Shown piece after piece: positions 35,224 through 45,278 of a stretch of 64,000 bases of DNA. The notes under the pieces are model-generated. The model was not told where the DNA came from, did not search any database, and saw nothing but the letters and a program-made list of their open reading frames with translations. This DNA is from Portulaca oleracea. Taxonomy: Eukaryota; Streptophyta; Magnoliopsida; Caryophyllales; Portulacaceae. The stretch lies in the NCBI GenBank assembly GCA_029582165.1, contig CM055888.1, positions 31,511,408 to 31,575,407 of the forward strand. The letters are read 5' to 3'. A program made the position numbers and the translations under genes. Positions within the stretch are counted from its first letter, which is position 1, and every line of letters begins with the position of its first letter.

Positions 35224-37203
35224 GAGGTACCTTGTCCAGCTTAGGACATTAAACAAGCGCTTCTTGGGAGGCAACCCAAGCTTTTTCGATTTTATTTTCA
35301 TTTTATTTATTTTCTTTTTAGGATTTTCTAAAATTTTTCCTTATTTTTATTCTTTTTATTTTTTATTTTTCTAGATTTGTGTTTTCTTCCTTGCTTCTCG
35401 GGTGATGTTTCGCATTGCGGACATTGCTCGGTTCAAGCATGGGGGGATTTGTGTAAACTTTTTGTGGATATGTGTATTTTGAGTCGTTTTTATTTTTTAT
35501 TTTTAACTTGTTTTGAGTCTTTTTCTTTTGTTGTTTTGTTTTCGTTTTCTTATTTTCTTATTTTCATTTTGAGGCTTGTAAAAAGTTTTTAAAAAAAATT
35601 GAAAAAAATCAGAAAATTAAAAAAAAAAGTTTGATATAAGATTTGGTGTGATAGTTTTCTTTTGACTTGATTTGATCCTGTATAGGCCGTTTGTGAAAGA
35701 CTGTGAATTGACACGAGTTGTGAAGCTAATTGTTGTGAGAATTGTGCTAGGATAGTAAGACCGATTGCCTTTGTTTCTATTGTAAGAGTGAGTTGTGCAT
35801 ATGCATATCTTTTTAAACTAGGTAATGATTGTTGAGCGCTACCCGTGAGTCCACATAAGCCTAAAAGAAAAGACTAATCATTTTTATTAGTCTAATTTCC
35901 ATGAGTGACTCACCATTGTTGCATCCTCCTTCATTTGCTTTGCATCTCCTTGAAATTGCTATGCGTTGTACATTGACAAGATGATAGAGGCATTAGGATT
36001 TGAACCCGCAAGCCTTGACCACCCATTTACATCATAAATCCTTAGTTAGCCCTTTCTAGCCTTGACTTTTTCTCTTCTTGAACCCACATTATGAGCCTTG
36101 GCCGATTATATATTTCCTACCCTTAAGCCATTGCTTGAAATGTGTTGAGTATGAAGTTGGGTTGATTGTGGTTACTTTGGTGGTTTGGTTTGTGATTGGG
36201 ATTGGGTTGAGTTGTAAATATTGATTTGATTCCCCCAATTATGTGCATTGAGGTTGTTGGTTGGAATTGGTAGCTTGCCTAGTGAGGTGTATATAAGTAT
36301 GAGTTTGTTTGTTTGTGTGTTTTATTCAAAGAAAAAAAGAAAAAAAACAAAAAAAACAAAACAAAAGAAAAAAGAAAAAGCAGAAAAAAAAGGGAAAAAA
36401 ATCGGAGAATTCCGGAAAAAAATGAAAAAAAAGTGAATAAAGTGTTTGACATTGTGTTTCTTTTGTTTTGAGGCAAGTTTCCAATTATTTGTGGGGTTGA
36501 TTTGGATTAATTTTAAGTGGTGAGAGTGTATGTATGTTGAATTGGTGCAACATAATTTCAAGCTTTGGCTTTTAGCTCCACAATTCCCAAATATTTTCCA
36601 CTCCTTAACCTTAACCTTAGCCCCGTTACAACCCTTGAAAGTCCTCTTGATTGTCATTGTTGCTTTGCAAATTGCGGTGGAGAGTTGAGATTCTTAGCAA
36701 ATACGTGGTTGGTTGTGGTTTTGGTTTGAGTATTTGAGCGAACTTTCAATGATTTTTCATCTTTAAACACATGAGAGGAGTGTTTCCACATTCCCAGAAA
36801 GTGAGTTTGCTCTTCATTCTTACCTAGTTTCATGCTTAACATGTGCCTTCTTATCTCATTCAGTGATTAAGGGTGACTGGTTGAACTTGATGAGTACCAT
36901 TCTTGAATAATTTGTCTTCATTTACTTGTGTAAATTGGCTTCTTTTTCACTCTCGGGCTGTACTTTAGATTAGATTGGGTTGATTGAATGTTCTATCTTT
37001 GCCATCCTTAGGAGTTGTAATTATATAAAAAAAATTCGTTTTTGTTAATTTTTACTTTTGAGTCTTTTTACTTTTGCTTTAAGTTCTTTGAGTCTTTTTG
37101 TCCCGTTTTCTTTTATTTTCTTTCACTTTCTTTCTTTGCCTTTTGTTTTGAGTTTAGACTTGCTTAGGGACAAGCAAGGACTAAGCATGGGGGATTTAAA
37201 ATA
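35224..37203 (+). mobile_element. 3' non-coding part of the Athila-like element, 3' LTR missing
   Basis: There is no gene. The region has T-rich and A-rich runs (A-rich at about 36326-36440) and two polypurine-like AAGCATGGGGGGAT/AAGCATGGGGGAT motifs (about 35437 and 37185). The 3' LTR should begin after the second motif. Instead TTAAAATATCAG leads into a TATG array, the same repeat that precedes the 5' LTR. Confidence 0.6.
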
Positions 37204-37206
37204 TCA

Positions 37207-37281
37207 GTATGTATGTATGTATGTATGTATGTATGTATGTATGTATGTATGCATGTATGTATGTATGTATGTATGTATGTA
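37207..37281. repeat. TATG microsatellite
   Basis: About 18 units with one GCATG variant. They are in the same register as the arrays at 30776-31031. Confidence 0.95.
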
Positions 37282-37282
37282 T

Positions 37283-38764
37283 ATGGATTCGCTTCAGTCG
37301 TTGTCTTCATCAGAGACTAAGTCTATCACTTCTGGACCGGAGAATCGGGACGATATTCTTCTCCATTAGGAAAAATTGCATTGGGCTCCTCGCGGATCTG
37401 ACATTGAAACAAGAATAAAATACAATTCGAATACAGTCTAAGCGAAAAAAATGTTCAAACAAAATATAGTCCAAGATGATGGGTTCTTCGCAGATCCAAA
37501 TTCCAACCCAGACTATATTTTGAAAAATGAAGTTCATGAATTCAGTCCAAGACTGGTGGGTTCCTCGCGGATCCTAGTTCCAACCCAAACAATATTTTGA
37601 CAATGGAGTATGTTTAATTTACATTATTCAAACAAAAGTCCACATGCAAATCCTCGCGGATCCCATTTTTAGCACAAGATTGTTTCGAAAATAGGGATAT
37701 CCAGTTCTTCGCGGATCCCACTTTCAGAACAGGTCCTCATGGATCTTAATTTTTATAATCGAAAAAAATGAAGTTGAAGAAAGATGCAAGAGCTTGCCTA
37801 AAGACAGAAGTTGCAGATGGGTACTCGCGGATCTCCGGTACCAATCTGTCAGATTTTCAAAAATGGAGGTCTTTAATAGCGTTTCAAGTGCAGTAGCTCA
37901 GTAATGGTTTCTCAGAGATTCAAAATTTGAGGGTATGAGAAACTTACTTAGCAGAGTGTTTCGGCTCCTCGCAGATCTCAAGCACAAAACTGTCAAATTT
38001 TCAAAAAGGAAGCTTGCAAATCAGGCTTACTTGGTGGGGTCTTCGCGGATCCGACATTCATAGGAACCACGCGGATCTTCATGGATTTGAGCTGGGAGGT
38101 GAAGAAGGAACCTCGCGGATTCGAAATGCAAATGTTGTTGAAGTGCAATAAAGGGGAGTACTTTATGCGGCATCATTTCACTGTCATATCCCATCTGTTC
38201 AATTGCTTGTCTTCTTATAAGTATTACTACTATTATTTCTATTCTCATCCTTGTTATTGCTATTTTTATTTTTTATTTTTATTTTTATTTATTTATTTTT
38301 TTGTGTTTTTTACTTTCATTTTTATTTTCCTCCTTATTTTTTACTACTTTTTTTATTTATACTATTACTAATATTTTCGTTACTAATATTTTTTTCTTTT
38401 AATTTTACTTTTATTGTTACTAATATTTACATATCGTATAATAATAAACCTGTGTATTTTCAGGTGAATAATCGCATCAAGCTTGGACGACATCCAACAA
38501 CTAAGCTAGCAGCAGAATAGCTCCGGACAATTTTCAGTATTCAAGCTACCCTGAATAATCAAGCCTAGACAATCTCCAGGAATCAAGTCAGCATCGGACT
38601 ACCTCCGTTCAATTTTCAGTATTCAAGCTACCCTTGGATAACTTAGCTTGAACGACATCAAGCGACCGAGTTAATATCGGACTACCTCCGTTTAGTTGTA
38701 AGCTTTTTCAGTGTGTTTACTTTGACTTTCGCCTTACTCAGGCTCAGTCAAAGTGGGGGCTAAC
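37283..38764 (+). mobile_element. Tat/Ogre-like internal remnant with dispersed TCCTCGCGGATC motifs
   Basis: There is no gene. From 37386 the motif TCCTCGCGGATC, or a close variant, recurs at irregular 30-200 bp spacing (for example 37386, 37484, 37561, 37651, 37705, 37822, 37965, 38041, 38067 and 38110). Longer flanking words such as CAAGACTGGTGGGTT and TTCCAACCCA also repeat. The 3' part repeats TTTTCAGTATTCAAGCTACC and CGGACTACCTCCGTT. It ends in AGTGGGGGCTAAC directly before TGTAGACAC at 38765, the polypurine tract and LTR start of Tat-lineage Gypsy elements. Confidence 0.55.
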
Positions 38765-40225
38765 TGTAGACACAAGAAAATTAGATTTTTTTAGAATAAT
38801 AATTTGCAGGCCAGCCCAGGCGATTCCTCGCGGATCTTTTGCAGGCCAGCCCAGGCAATTCCTCGCGGATCTTTTACTTATGACCTGGTAAAACCAATTC
38901 GTGTGAATTAGATGATTGGTTGGGAGGGAAAATCCTCGCGAATTTCTTTTCAAAATGGGCGGTTTCTTTCAGTCAATAAACTGCCCATACCCACTCTTCC
39001 CACTAAGGTGAATCCTCGCGGATTTTTCAGAAATGGAGGGGGAATGTTGCTGCATGTAACTTCTGAAAGTGCGAATTATAAAAGGGGACCTTAGCTACTA
39101 ATTTGGGAGGGTGAGAGGTCTCGTATAGGTGCATTCCTAGGCATAATCAACAGGAGAAAAATATAGCAAAGCATACGTTCTATCTGAGAGTAGGATCCTC
39201 GCGGATCTTTTGAGATAAAAACCACTACCGGTTCTGAGTGAGGAGTTAGTAGCAGTAAGGAAGTTATCATACTGAGTAAAGGGACTGAATTCTTGCACAG
39301 ATCCTCGCAGATCCGCCAGGATTGGGTAATTCATTTCTTCTGTTTTTAGGCTTTTCACTGGTTTGTAACCATGCATGTAGCTCCAACGCCCTGCCCGCTG
39401 TAATATTTTTTCGTATTATTTTGCTTGGATGTTTGCTCATTACATTTATGTTCGCATGTTTTTCTTTTAATTATAATTGTGTGACAACTTAGTTCTTGTG
39501 TTTTTTCCTTTCCCTAAATTAAATTCGACCTAGTAAAGGCCGCCTCGGCGGGTGATGTAAGGGCATCCCCCTTACATTGACACCTTTACCCTCGATCCCG
39601 ACTTTGGCTCGAAGATCATGGAGTTATTTACTTTTTTTAGTAGTTTTTTTAAAAAAAAAATCCTAACTGGTGAATCCATGTGTTTTATTTCGTGTATGTT
39701 GATGGCTTTGGTATGATTGACCCTTGTCTCAAAATTTTCAATGGTCTTGATGTAAATGGCGAGTCAACTCGGTGCACAGCTCAGAAATCCTCGCGGATGT
39801 CTGGCTAGTAGGCTGAGTCAGGTTTCCATTTGGGCCGCAAAATAGTCGCAGGTTGTGGATAACGGACCAACCATGCATACTGGTTGAAAATCCTCGCGGA
39901 TTATTAGGCCTGTATGCATGTTTGGAGTGTTATTTCAACCTCATGTGACTAATATCTTCGTTCGGGATGGGTTTGGACCTTGATTGACCCAAAAAAATCC
40001 GCCAGGATTTGGTGATCTCGAGGTCCCGACCCATTTCCGAATGGATATTGAAGAGTCTCGGGTTCCGTTCTCATCTCTCGTAACATTTGCCGAGCGAGCC
40101 GCTTCAACCACGGTGAATCTCGAGATACAATTCCCGGTGAAATCCGAGAACACAAGGGTAGTCTCGGCCATCCGTTGGATGGGTTTTGAGGCCTTCTAAG
40201 GAGGCTCGCTTGACTTCCCCGACCC
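38765..40225 (+). repeat. 3' LTR (Tat/Ogre-like), right end uncertain
   Basis: It begins TGTAGACACAAG after a polypurine tract. It carries a tandem pair of a 35-bp unit, GCAGGCCAGCCCAGGC plus TCCTCGCGGATC (38806-38875), and further motif copies at about 38932, 39012, 39194, 39301, 39787 and 39890. No second LTR is available, so the right boundary is a guess. No gene is present. Confidence 0.45.
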
Positions 40226-42236
40226 CGGAGGCCCCGGGACCGCACCGGGCCGTCCCGAGAAGTCGAACCATGAGGTATCGACGTTCAGGTTTAGCCACGG
40301 CATACAAAGTAACAAGGAAGAACGTGAAGGAAGCGAAAAAGGAGGAAGAGTGGAGGTAGCGCCTGCTACCCCTACGGTGACAGCCGCGACGCTCGCTGGA
40401 ATTTTTGGCCAAAGGACCAAAGGCTGGCAGCGCCGGGAAAAATGTTGCCAGCGTCCAACACAGTGAGTCCAACTTTTTTGCCGTGCAAAAACGCTGGCGG
40501 AGTTGGGAAAAGCGCTACCAGCGCCTGGCTTCCAGCGACAGGTTGCGCCCGCGACGCCCGCTACCTCGTTGTTGTTGCTGTCGCTTGCTGCATCGTCACG
40601 CCCGCGACGAACGATGTCATGCCTGCGACGTCCGCTCCACAGCCGCTGTTGTCGCTCGCTGCTATTGCTCGTCGCGCCCGCGACGGCCCCGTGTGCTGCC
40701 AAGTTTTATTATCAAAACTACGTAGTTTTAGTTATTTTTATGTTTACTATAAATACCTTTGTGGGCTGTTTTTTGGTGAATATTGAATGTTAAGTTAGAG
40801 TGCTCTCCAAGCCTCTCCCCCAAAATTCTTGAAACTTTATCTAATCAATCTTTGGTGGTGATCAAGTCATTTCTTTAGTGATTAATGGTGGTTTTATCCT
40901 ATTTAATCATGGTGGAATGTTAGGCCAAGGTTGTGGACTCTCCTTACCAAGGTCATATGCAAGCCCTATGATGACCAAGTTTGATTTCTTTTGATTCTCT
41001 ATTGAAAACTCAAGCATCAATCATTCCACCACGGCAGGAACGCTCCAGATATGGTTCATTGTAATTTTGAAATCAAGGATTGAACATATTTTAGGCATGA
41101 ATTACATGAAATGATAAACTAAAATATTTATTTTGTGCATATAAAAAATTGAAAATGCACCCTAAGGATGATAAGCAACCCTACGTTGACTCAACGCTCC
41201 ATAGGGGATTGTGCCCTCCGGGCCGTGGGCCCTATAGAGTGATTAATAGATGTGCAAGGCTATAATAACATGAATGTCACTCTCGAAACCCCTGTTGTTT
41301 AGAAAGCGTAATGGTTATGCTTAACTTGGCATAATGGTTATGTTAAGGCAATAGGTCATAAGACGCATTAGAGAATGCGCTGGTTTTAATTCTCTTGTAT
41401 GAATAGTTCATGAGTTGCAATCACATTGGAGAATGCGGCTAACTTGCTCATGTTTACACTGTTTCACAAGTTATTTGATTCATTAATAAAACTCTAAAGG
41501 TTCAATTCAATTAAGAACTAGAATTGAACAGACGTCCAAAAGGTTAGCTTGTTCTAAAATGGGAAGAACGGATGATGTCTGCTCTTATGAAGTCCCATTC
41601 GGTGTAATTTGAAATGCTAGACCTGGTCGAATGTCCACCGAGTTCCTAATTGGATCATCATGTTGCGACAATGATGATTGCGAGCAATTAGCATGTGGGA
41701 TTGATTTGATGATCGAATTTGCATGATCATAGGGACATTGGATGTCAAGAGTCACATGGGTAAAATGTGGGAAAACATTTACTGAACTGACTCGCAGTGA
41801 TAAATTCTTTATGTTATTGTAACGTCCTAAGAATTCTCACCAACTCAAAGGAATTTCTAAATCCTAAGTTCTTTACATTTCATACATAATTCGTGATGAA
41901 TTTAGAGCGCGTCTGAAACCTCTCGTAAAAGGAGGAGAAGTGGGCGGTGTCCAGGTTAATTTCGATCGTGTAGTGATTTGTAGTTGAACAAGACGGTATT
42001 GTTTGCCCTCTTTGAGGGTTACATGTCTCACATGCCACTCGATGAGTTTAGACTTGAAAGTGCTTGGCCAAGCTTGGATGAATCAACAATTGATCATCTG
42101 TTTTTCATGTTTGACTCAGAGATCGAGAATCTTTCAGGCTAAACAAGGATAGCTTGGGCTTACCTTATCCGAATCCGAGACATTAAAGTGACGAGGGAAT
42201 TTTGTATTTTGAACTCTTCTGGGACAAGTGGGAGAT
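40226..42236 (+). mobile_element. Copia-like non-coding remnant
   Basis: There is no gene. The stretch 40345-40690 is GC-rich, with four or five CGCCCGCGACG-type repeats, and is followed by a possible TATA, CTATAAATACC near 40748. From 40800 to 42225 the sequence is diverged and non-coding. It ends in GACAAGTGGGAGATTGTTGG (about 42221-42240). AAGTGGGAGATTG is the usual Copia polypurine tract, so this is probably the 3' interior of a Copia element whose coding region is gone. Confidence 0.5.
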
Positions 42237-43130
42237 TGTTGGGAGTCCCCCGACAATGTTCAAATACAACCAAGTACTTAAGCCAACGTGGCACGGTGGT
42301 TGATGTCTTTGCAAGAAGATCTCTTAACTGGTGATTGAACAGTTAAATCACAATCGTGCTAGTTGGTCTCATAGGGTCACAAAAGCGAGTAGCCTAAGGC
42401 AAGAGTATTTTGGAAAGAGGGTCAAATCAATAAGGTATTGAACCGGAGAGGCCTAAAAACCCCTAGGGGGTAAAGAGGGAACACCACGGAGGGTGGCAAG
42501 GGCCACCACGGTCTGTGGTGCTCTACCACACTCCGTGGTGCCCTCCTGGGTTGCAGATTTGGATCTGCACCTCACCACGGTCTGTGGTGATGCCCAGAGG
42601 GGCGCGTCTCACATTGGAAATGAAACTCTCATTTCCCTTGCCTCTCCCATATATAAAGGGGTCCCCTTTAGTTAGAAAATTGGTCTTTCCATCCCAAGTG
42701 GTCATTTATAAGGCTAGTCTCTATATTTGAGATTTAAGGGATATCGGGAAAAATATTCTTTTGAAAGTTCCCAGTTTTAGGAGTCTCGGGGTGATTCCCG
42801 GGAAATCGCCCTAAGGAAAAGGAAGGATGGACCGTATTGGATACGGTCAAACATACTCTTTTGACCTCGGTTTGACCAGGGTTAAAACGGTCTAGCAGTT
42901 GTGCCGAAAAGTACTGCGTGGACATTTTGTGGAGGATTACTATTTTGGAATCTTCTACCATGAGTCCCTTTGGAGCCGGCGCGTTCAAGAGTACAAGGTC
43001 GACCGAGGCGTTTCTATTTGAGAGAGCTGAGGTAATACTAAGCCCCAGCTATTTCTATTATGGTTATTTTTGGGTTAGTTTAGTTCAGATTAGGTGGGAA
43101 TCCTAATAGCTAGGATTCTTTTATGCCCCT
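42237..43130 (+). repeat. Copia-type 3' LTR, right end uncertain
   Basis: It starts TGTTGGGAGTCCCCCGAC after the polypurine tract. The stretch 42483-42590 holds four ACCACGG/CCGTGGT repeats, including ACCACGGTCTGTGGT twice. A CATATATAAAGGGG box follows near 42648-42662. No matching 5' LTR and no clear CA end are visible. Confidence 0.5.
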
Positions 43131-43299
43131 AATAATCGGGCCCACCTCTTCTTGTGGCCTAGATAGGTCTAGACCACCCTAACCCATTAGTTACGTCCTG
43201 ACATTTCTAATGGAATTTTACAAGCAAAGGTAAACTATCTAGTATAAATACAGGGAGAAAAAGCAGTTTGGAATTTTGCATATCTACAATTACACTTCA

Positions 43300-44410
43300 A
43301 TTCTTGCCAACTACTGTAAAGCTTATGATCATCTCCCATCCAGTTCCAGTTGTGGAGGAGAAGGATATTCTCTGCTGGAATAAGCACCCGGCAGGTAAAT
43401 ATACAGTTAATTAGGTTATGCAGAAATTGGACTTTAAACAGGTACGCTTACATCATCATCATCTATGGAGCAACGAAAGTTGTGGAGTCAACTATGACAA
43501 TGGAAAATGCCACCGAAGTGGAAAATGTTTCTTTAGAAATGTTACAATCAGGCTCTCCTTACAGGAGAAAAAAGGCAAGAGCGAGGACTTCAAGATAATA
43601 ATGAATGTTCGTTCGGTTCACATCTAGAAACGATAACTCATCTATTTCGAGACTGTCACATTGCTAAACTTCTGTGGCATGCTAGCCCACTTGAGCTTAT
43701 AGAGCCTACAATGGAGATAGGATGGAGGAGATGGATGGAAAATTGGCTACGATATTTGATGATTAAAGATAAAGATGGAGGAACTCGAACTAGTTCATTT
43801 GTTGCAGTCTTGTGGGCAATATGGAAAAATCCCAACAGAGTGAAATTAAATAAAAATGATATACAGCAAGGCACATTGGAATTAGGGCTCAAATCTGCGC
43901 TTGTTGAGGGAGAATTATGGAGCTCATATATGAAGAAATATCATCGACAACAGATGCTTAACCAACAGACTTAGGTGAGCCATAATTTTGCTTTGGGGGC
44001 AACATCACGTTTGGTGTATAAAGTTGATGGAGCTTTGAAGAAGAGCACGTCCAAGGGAGCAGCTGCGTGGGTGAAAATAAGCAATCAGTCAATCAATGTT
44101 CAAATATTGGGGGGGGGGAGGAGAAAAAAAATTCGGGCATTATCAGCGACACAAGTGGAATTACATGCAATATATTTAGATTTGCTAGAAGCTCTTCGGA
44201 CTGGGGAGGATTTTGTGGACGTTGAAACAGACTCCCAGCTAGTAGTACAGTAGTTTATCAATGATCCTTCAAGTTCTTGGGTTGTTTGTTATCCTTTAAT
44301 TTGTAATATTATCCAGCTCTGTGATAGATTGAAGGGGTATAGAATTAGCAAGGTAGCTAGAGAAATGATCCAGAACGCTCATACGTTTGCTAAATCTTTA
44401 CTATGTTAGC
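43300..44410 (+). pseudogene. 3' end of a LINE: zinc-binding RT region and RNase H
   Basis: Near 43322-43412 a frame reads HPVPVVEEKDILCWNKHPAGKYTVN and then a stop. This fits the zf-RVT region of plant LINEs. At 43710-43972 there is FVAVLWAIWKNPNRVKLN, also LINE-like. At 43975-44253 there is an RNase H-type domain (KVDGALKKSTSKGAAAWV, TQVELHAIYLDLLEAL, DVETDSQLVVQ), with a stop at 44251-44253 and homologous sequence continuing to about 44409. All frames are broken, and the reverse transcriptase core is absent because the copy is 5'-truncated. The stretch 43131-43300 shows nothing. Confidence 0.65.
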
Positions 44411-44576
44411 TGTTTTTTATTTAATTGATGGGCTATTTTGGCGAAAAAAATAACATAGAATATTTGTCTCTACATTTCTGCTCTCTTCTGCCGATCTTCC
44501 TTCATTTCGTACAGTTTGATTCTCTCAATTAATCAACTTATCATAGCTAAAACCTACTTTAGTGAGCTAAACTAAG

Positions 44577-44850
44577 GCCCCGTTCTTTTATGCGGTAACT
44601 TACGGTGCGGTACCACACCACACCGCATTACTCATTAATATTCTACCACACTCCACCACATTTTACTAAAGTCATTACCAAAATATCTTCTCACTTTTCT
44701 CTCTCCTCATTTTTTCTCTACTTTTTACATTGTTTGTCCTCACCTACCCCACCTACCACAACTCTCACCACAACCTACCACACTTCACCATACTTTTTCA
44801 AATTTTACCGCACCACACCATTATCACACCGCATGGAACCAGTGCACAAG
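44577..44850. mobile_element. Tourist-like MITE fragment
   Basis: It begins GGCCCCGTTCTTTTATGCGG preceded by TAA, the same terminus as the MITE at 22307. The interior repeats TACCACAC and CACCACA. The right end is degraded: ACCGCATGGAACCAGTGCAC occurs where the inverted terminus should be. The stretch 44851-45278 has no recognisable feature. Confidence 0.5.
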
Positions 44851-45278
44851 AGTAGTTTTGGGGAGCGGAGAGTTGTTTTGGAAAGACACTACGCATTGAT
44901 GTGCTTAACCGTATTTTTGGTGAGCCTAATGGATATAACCAAATTTAGGTGAGTGAACCATGTCATTGGTGGAGCGGGTCTAATGAACTGCCCGGGTGGG
45001 GATGTATTGTAGATGTAGAGACTAATTACCGATCCAACCGCATGGAACCATCCATGCATATGACTGAAAATGACACACATTCCAAACACAGTTAATTGTA
45101 GGACGCGTCAAAGCTTCCACCGAAAGAAATTACCCTTGAATTGTCCCGGAGTTGGGTTACCCCCTTACAAGCAACGTGGCTCCTACACATACTCAATCAA
45201 CCAGCCTTCGGTTTCGGTTGTTATGGAAAAGCACACACTTCGATGAACAAACTCATCAAGATAATAACATTATTTTAT

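Noticed and set aside
37386..39903. CRISPR-like array
   Set aside because: The repeats are 12 bp, imperfect and irregularly spaced in a plant retroelement, with no cas genes.
40104..40793. Several 96-168 aa ORFs on both strands
   Set aside because: A GC-rich retroelement leader with repeated CGCCCGCGACG lowers stop frequency. No domain is recognisable.
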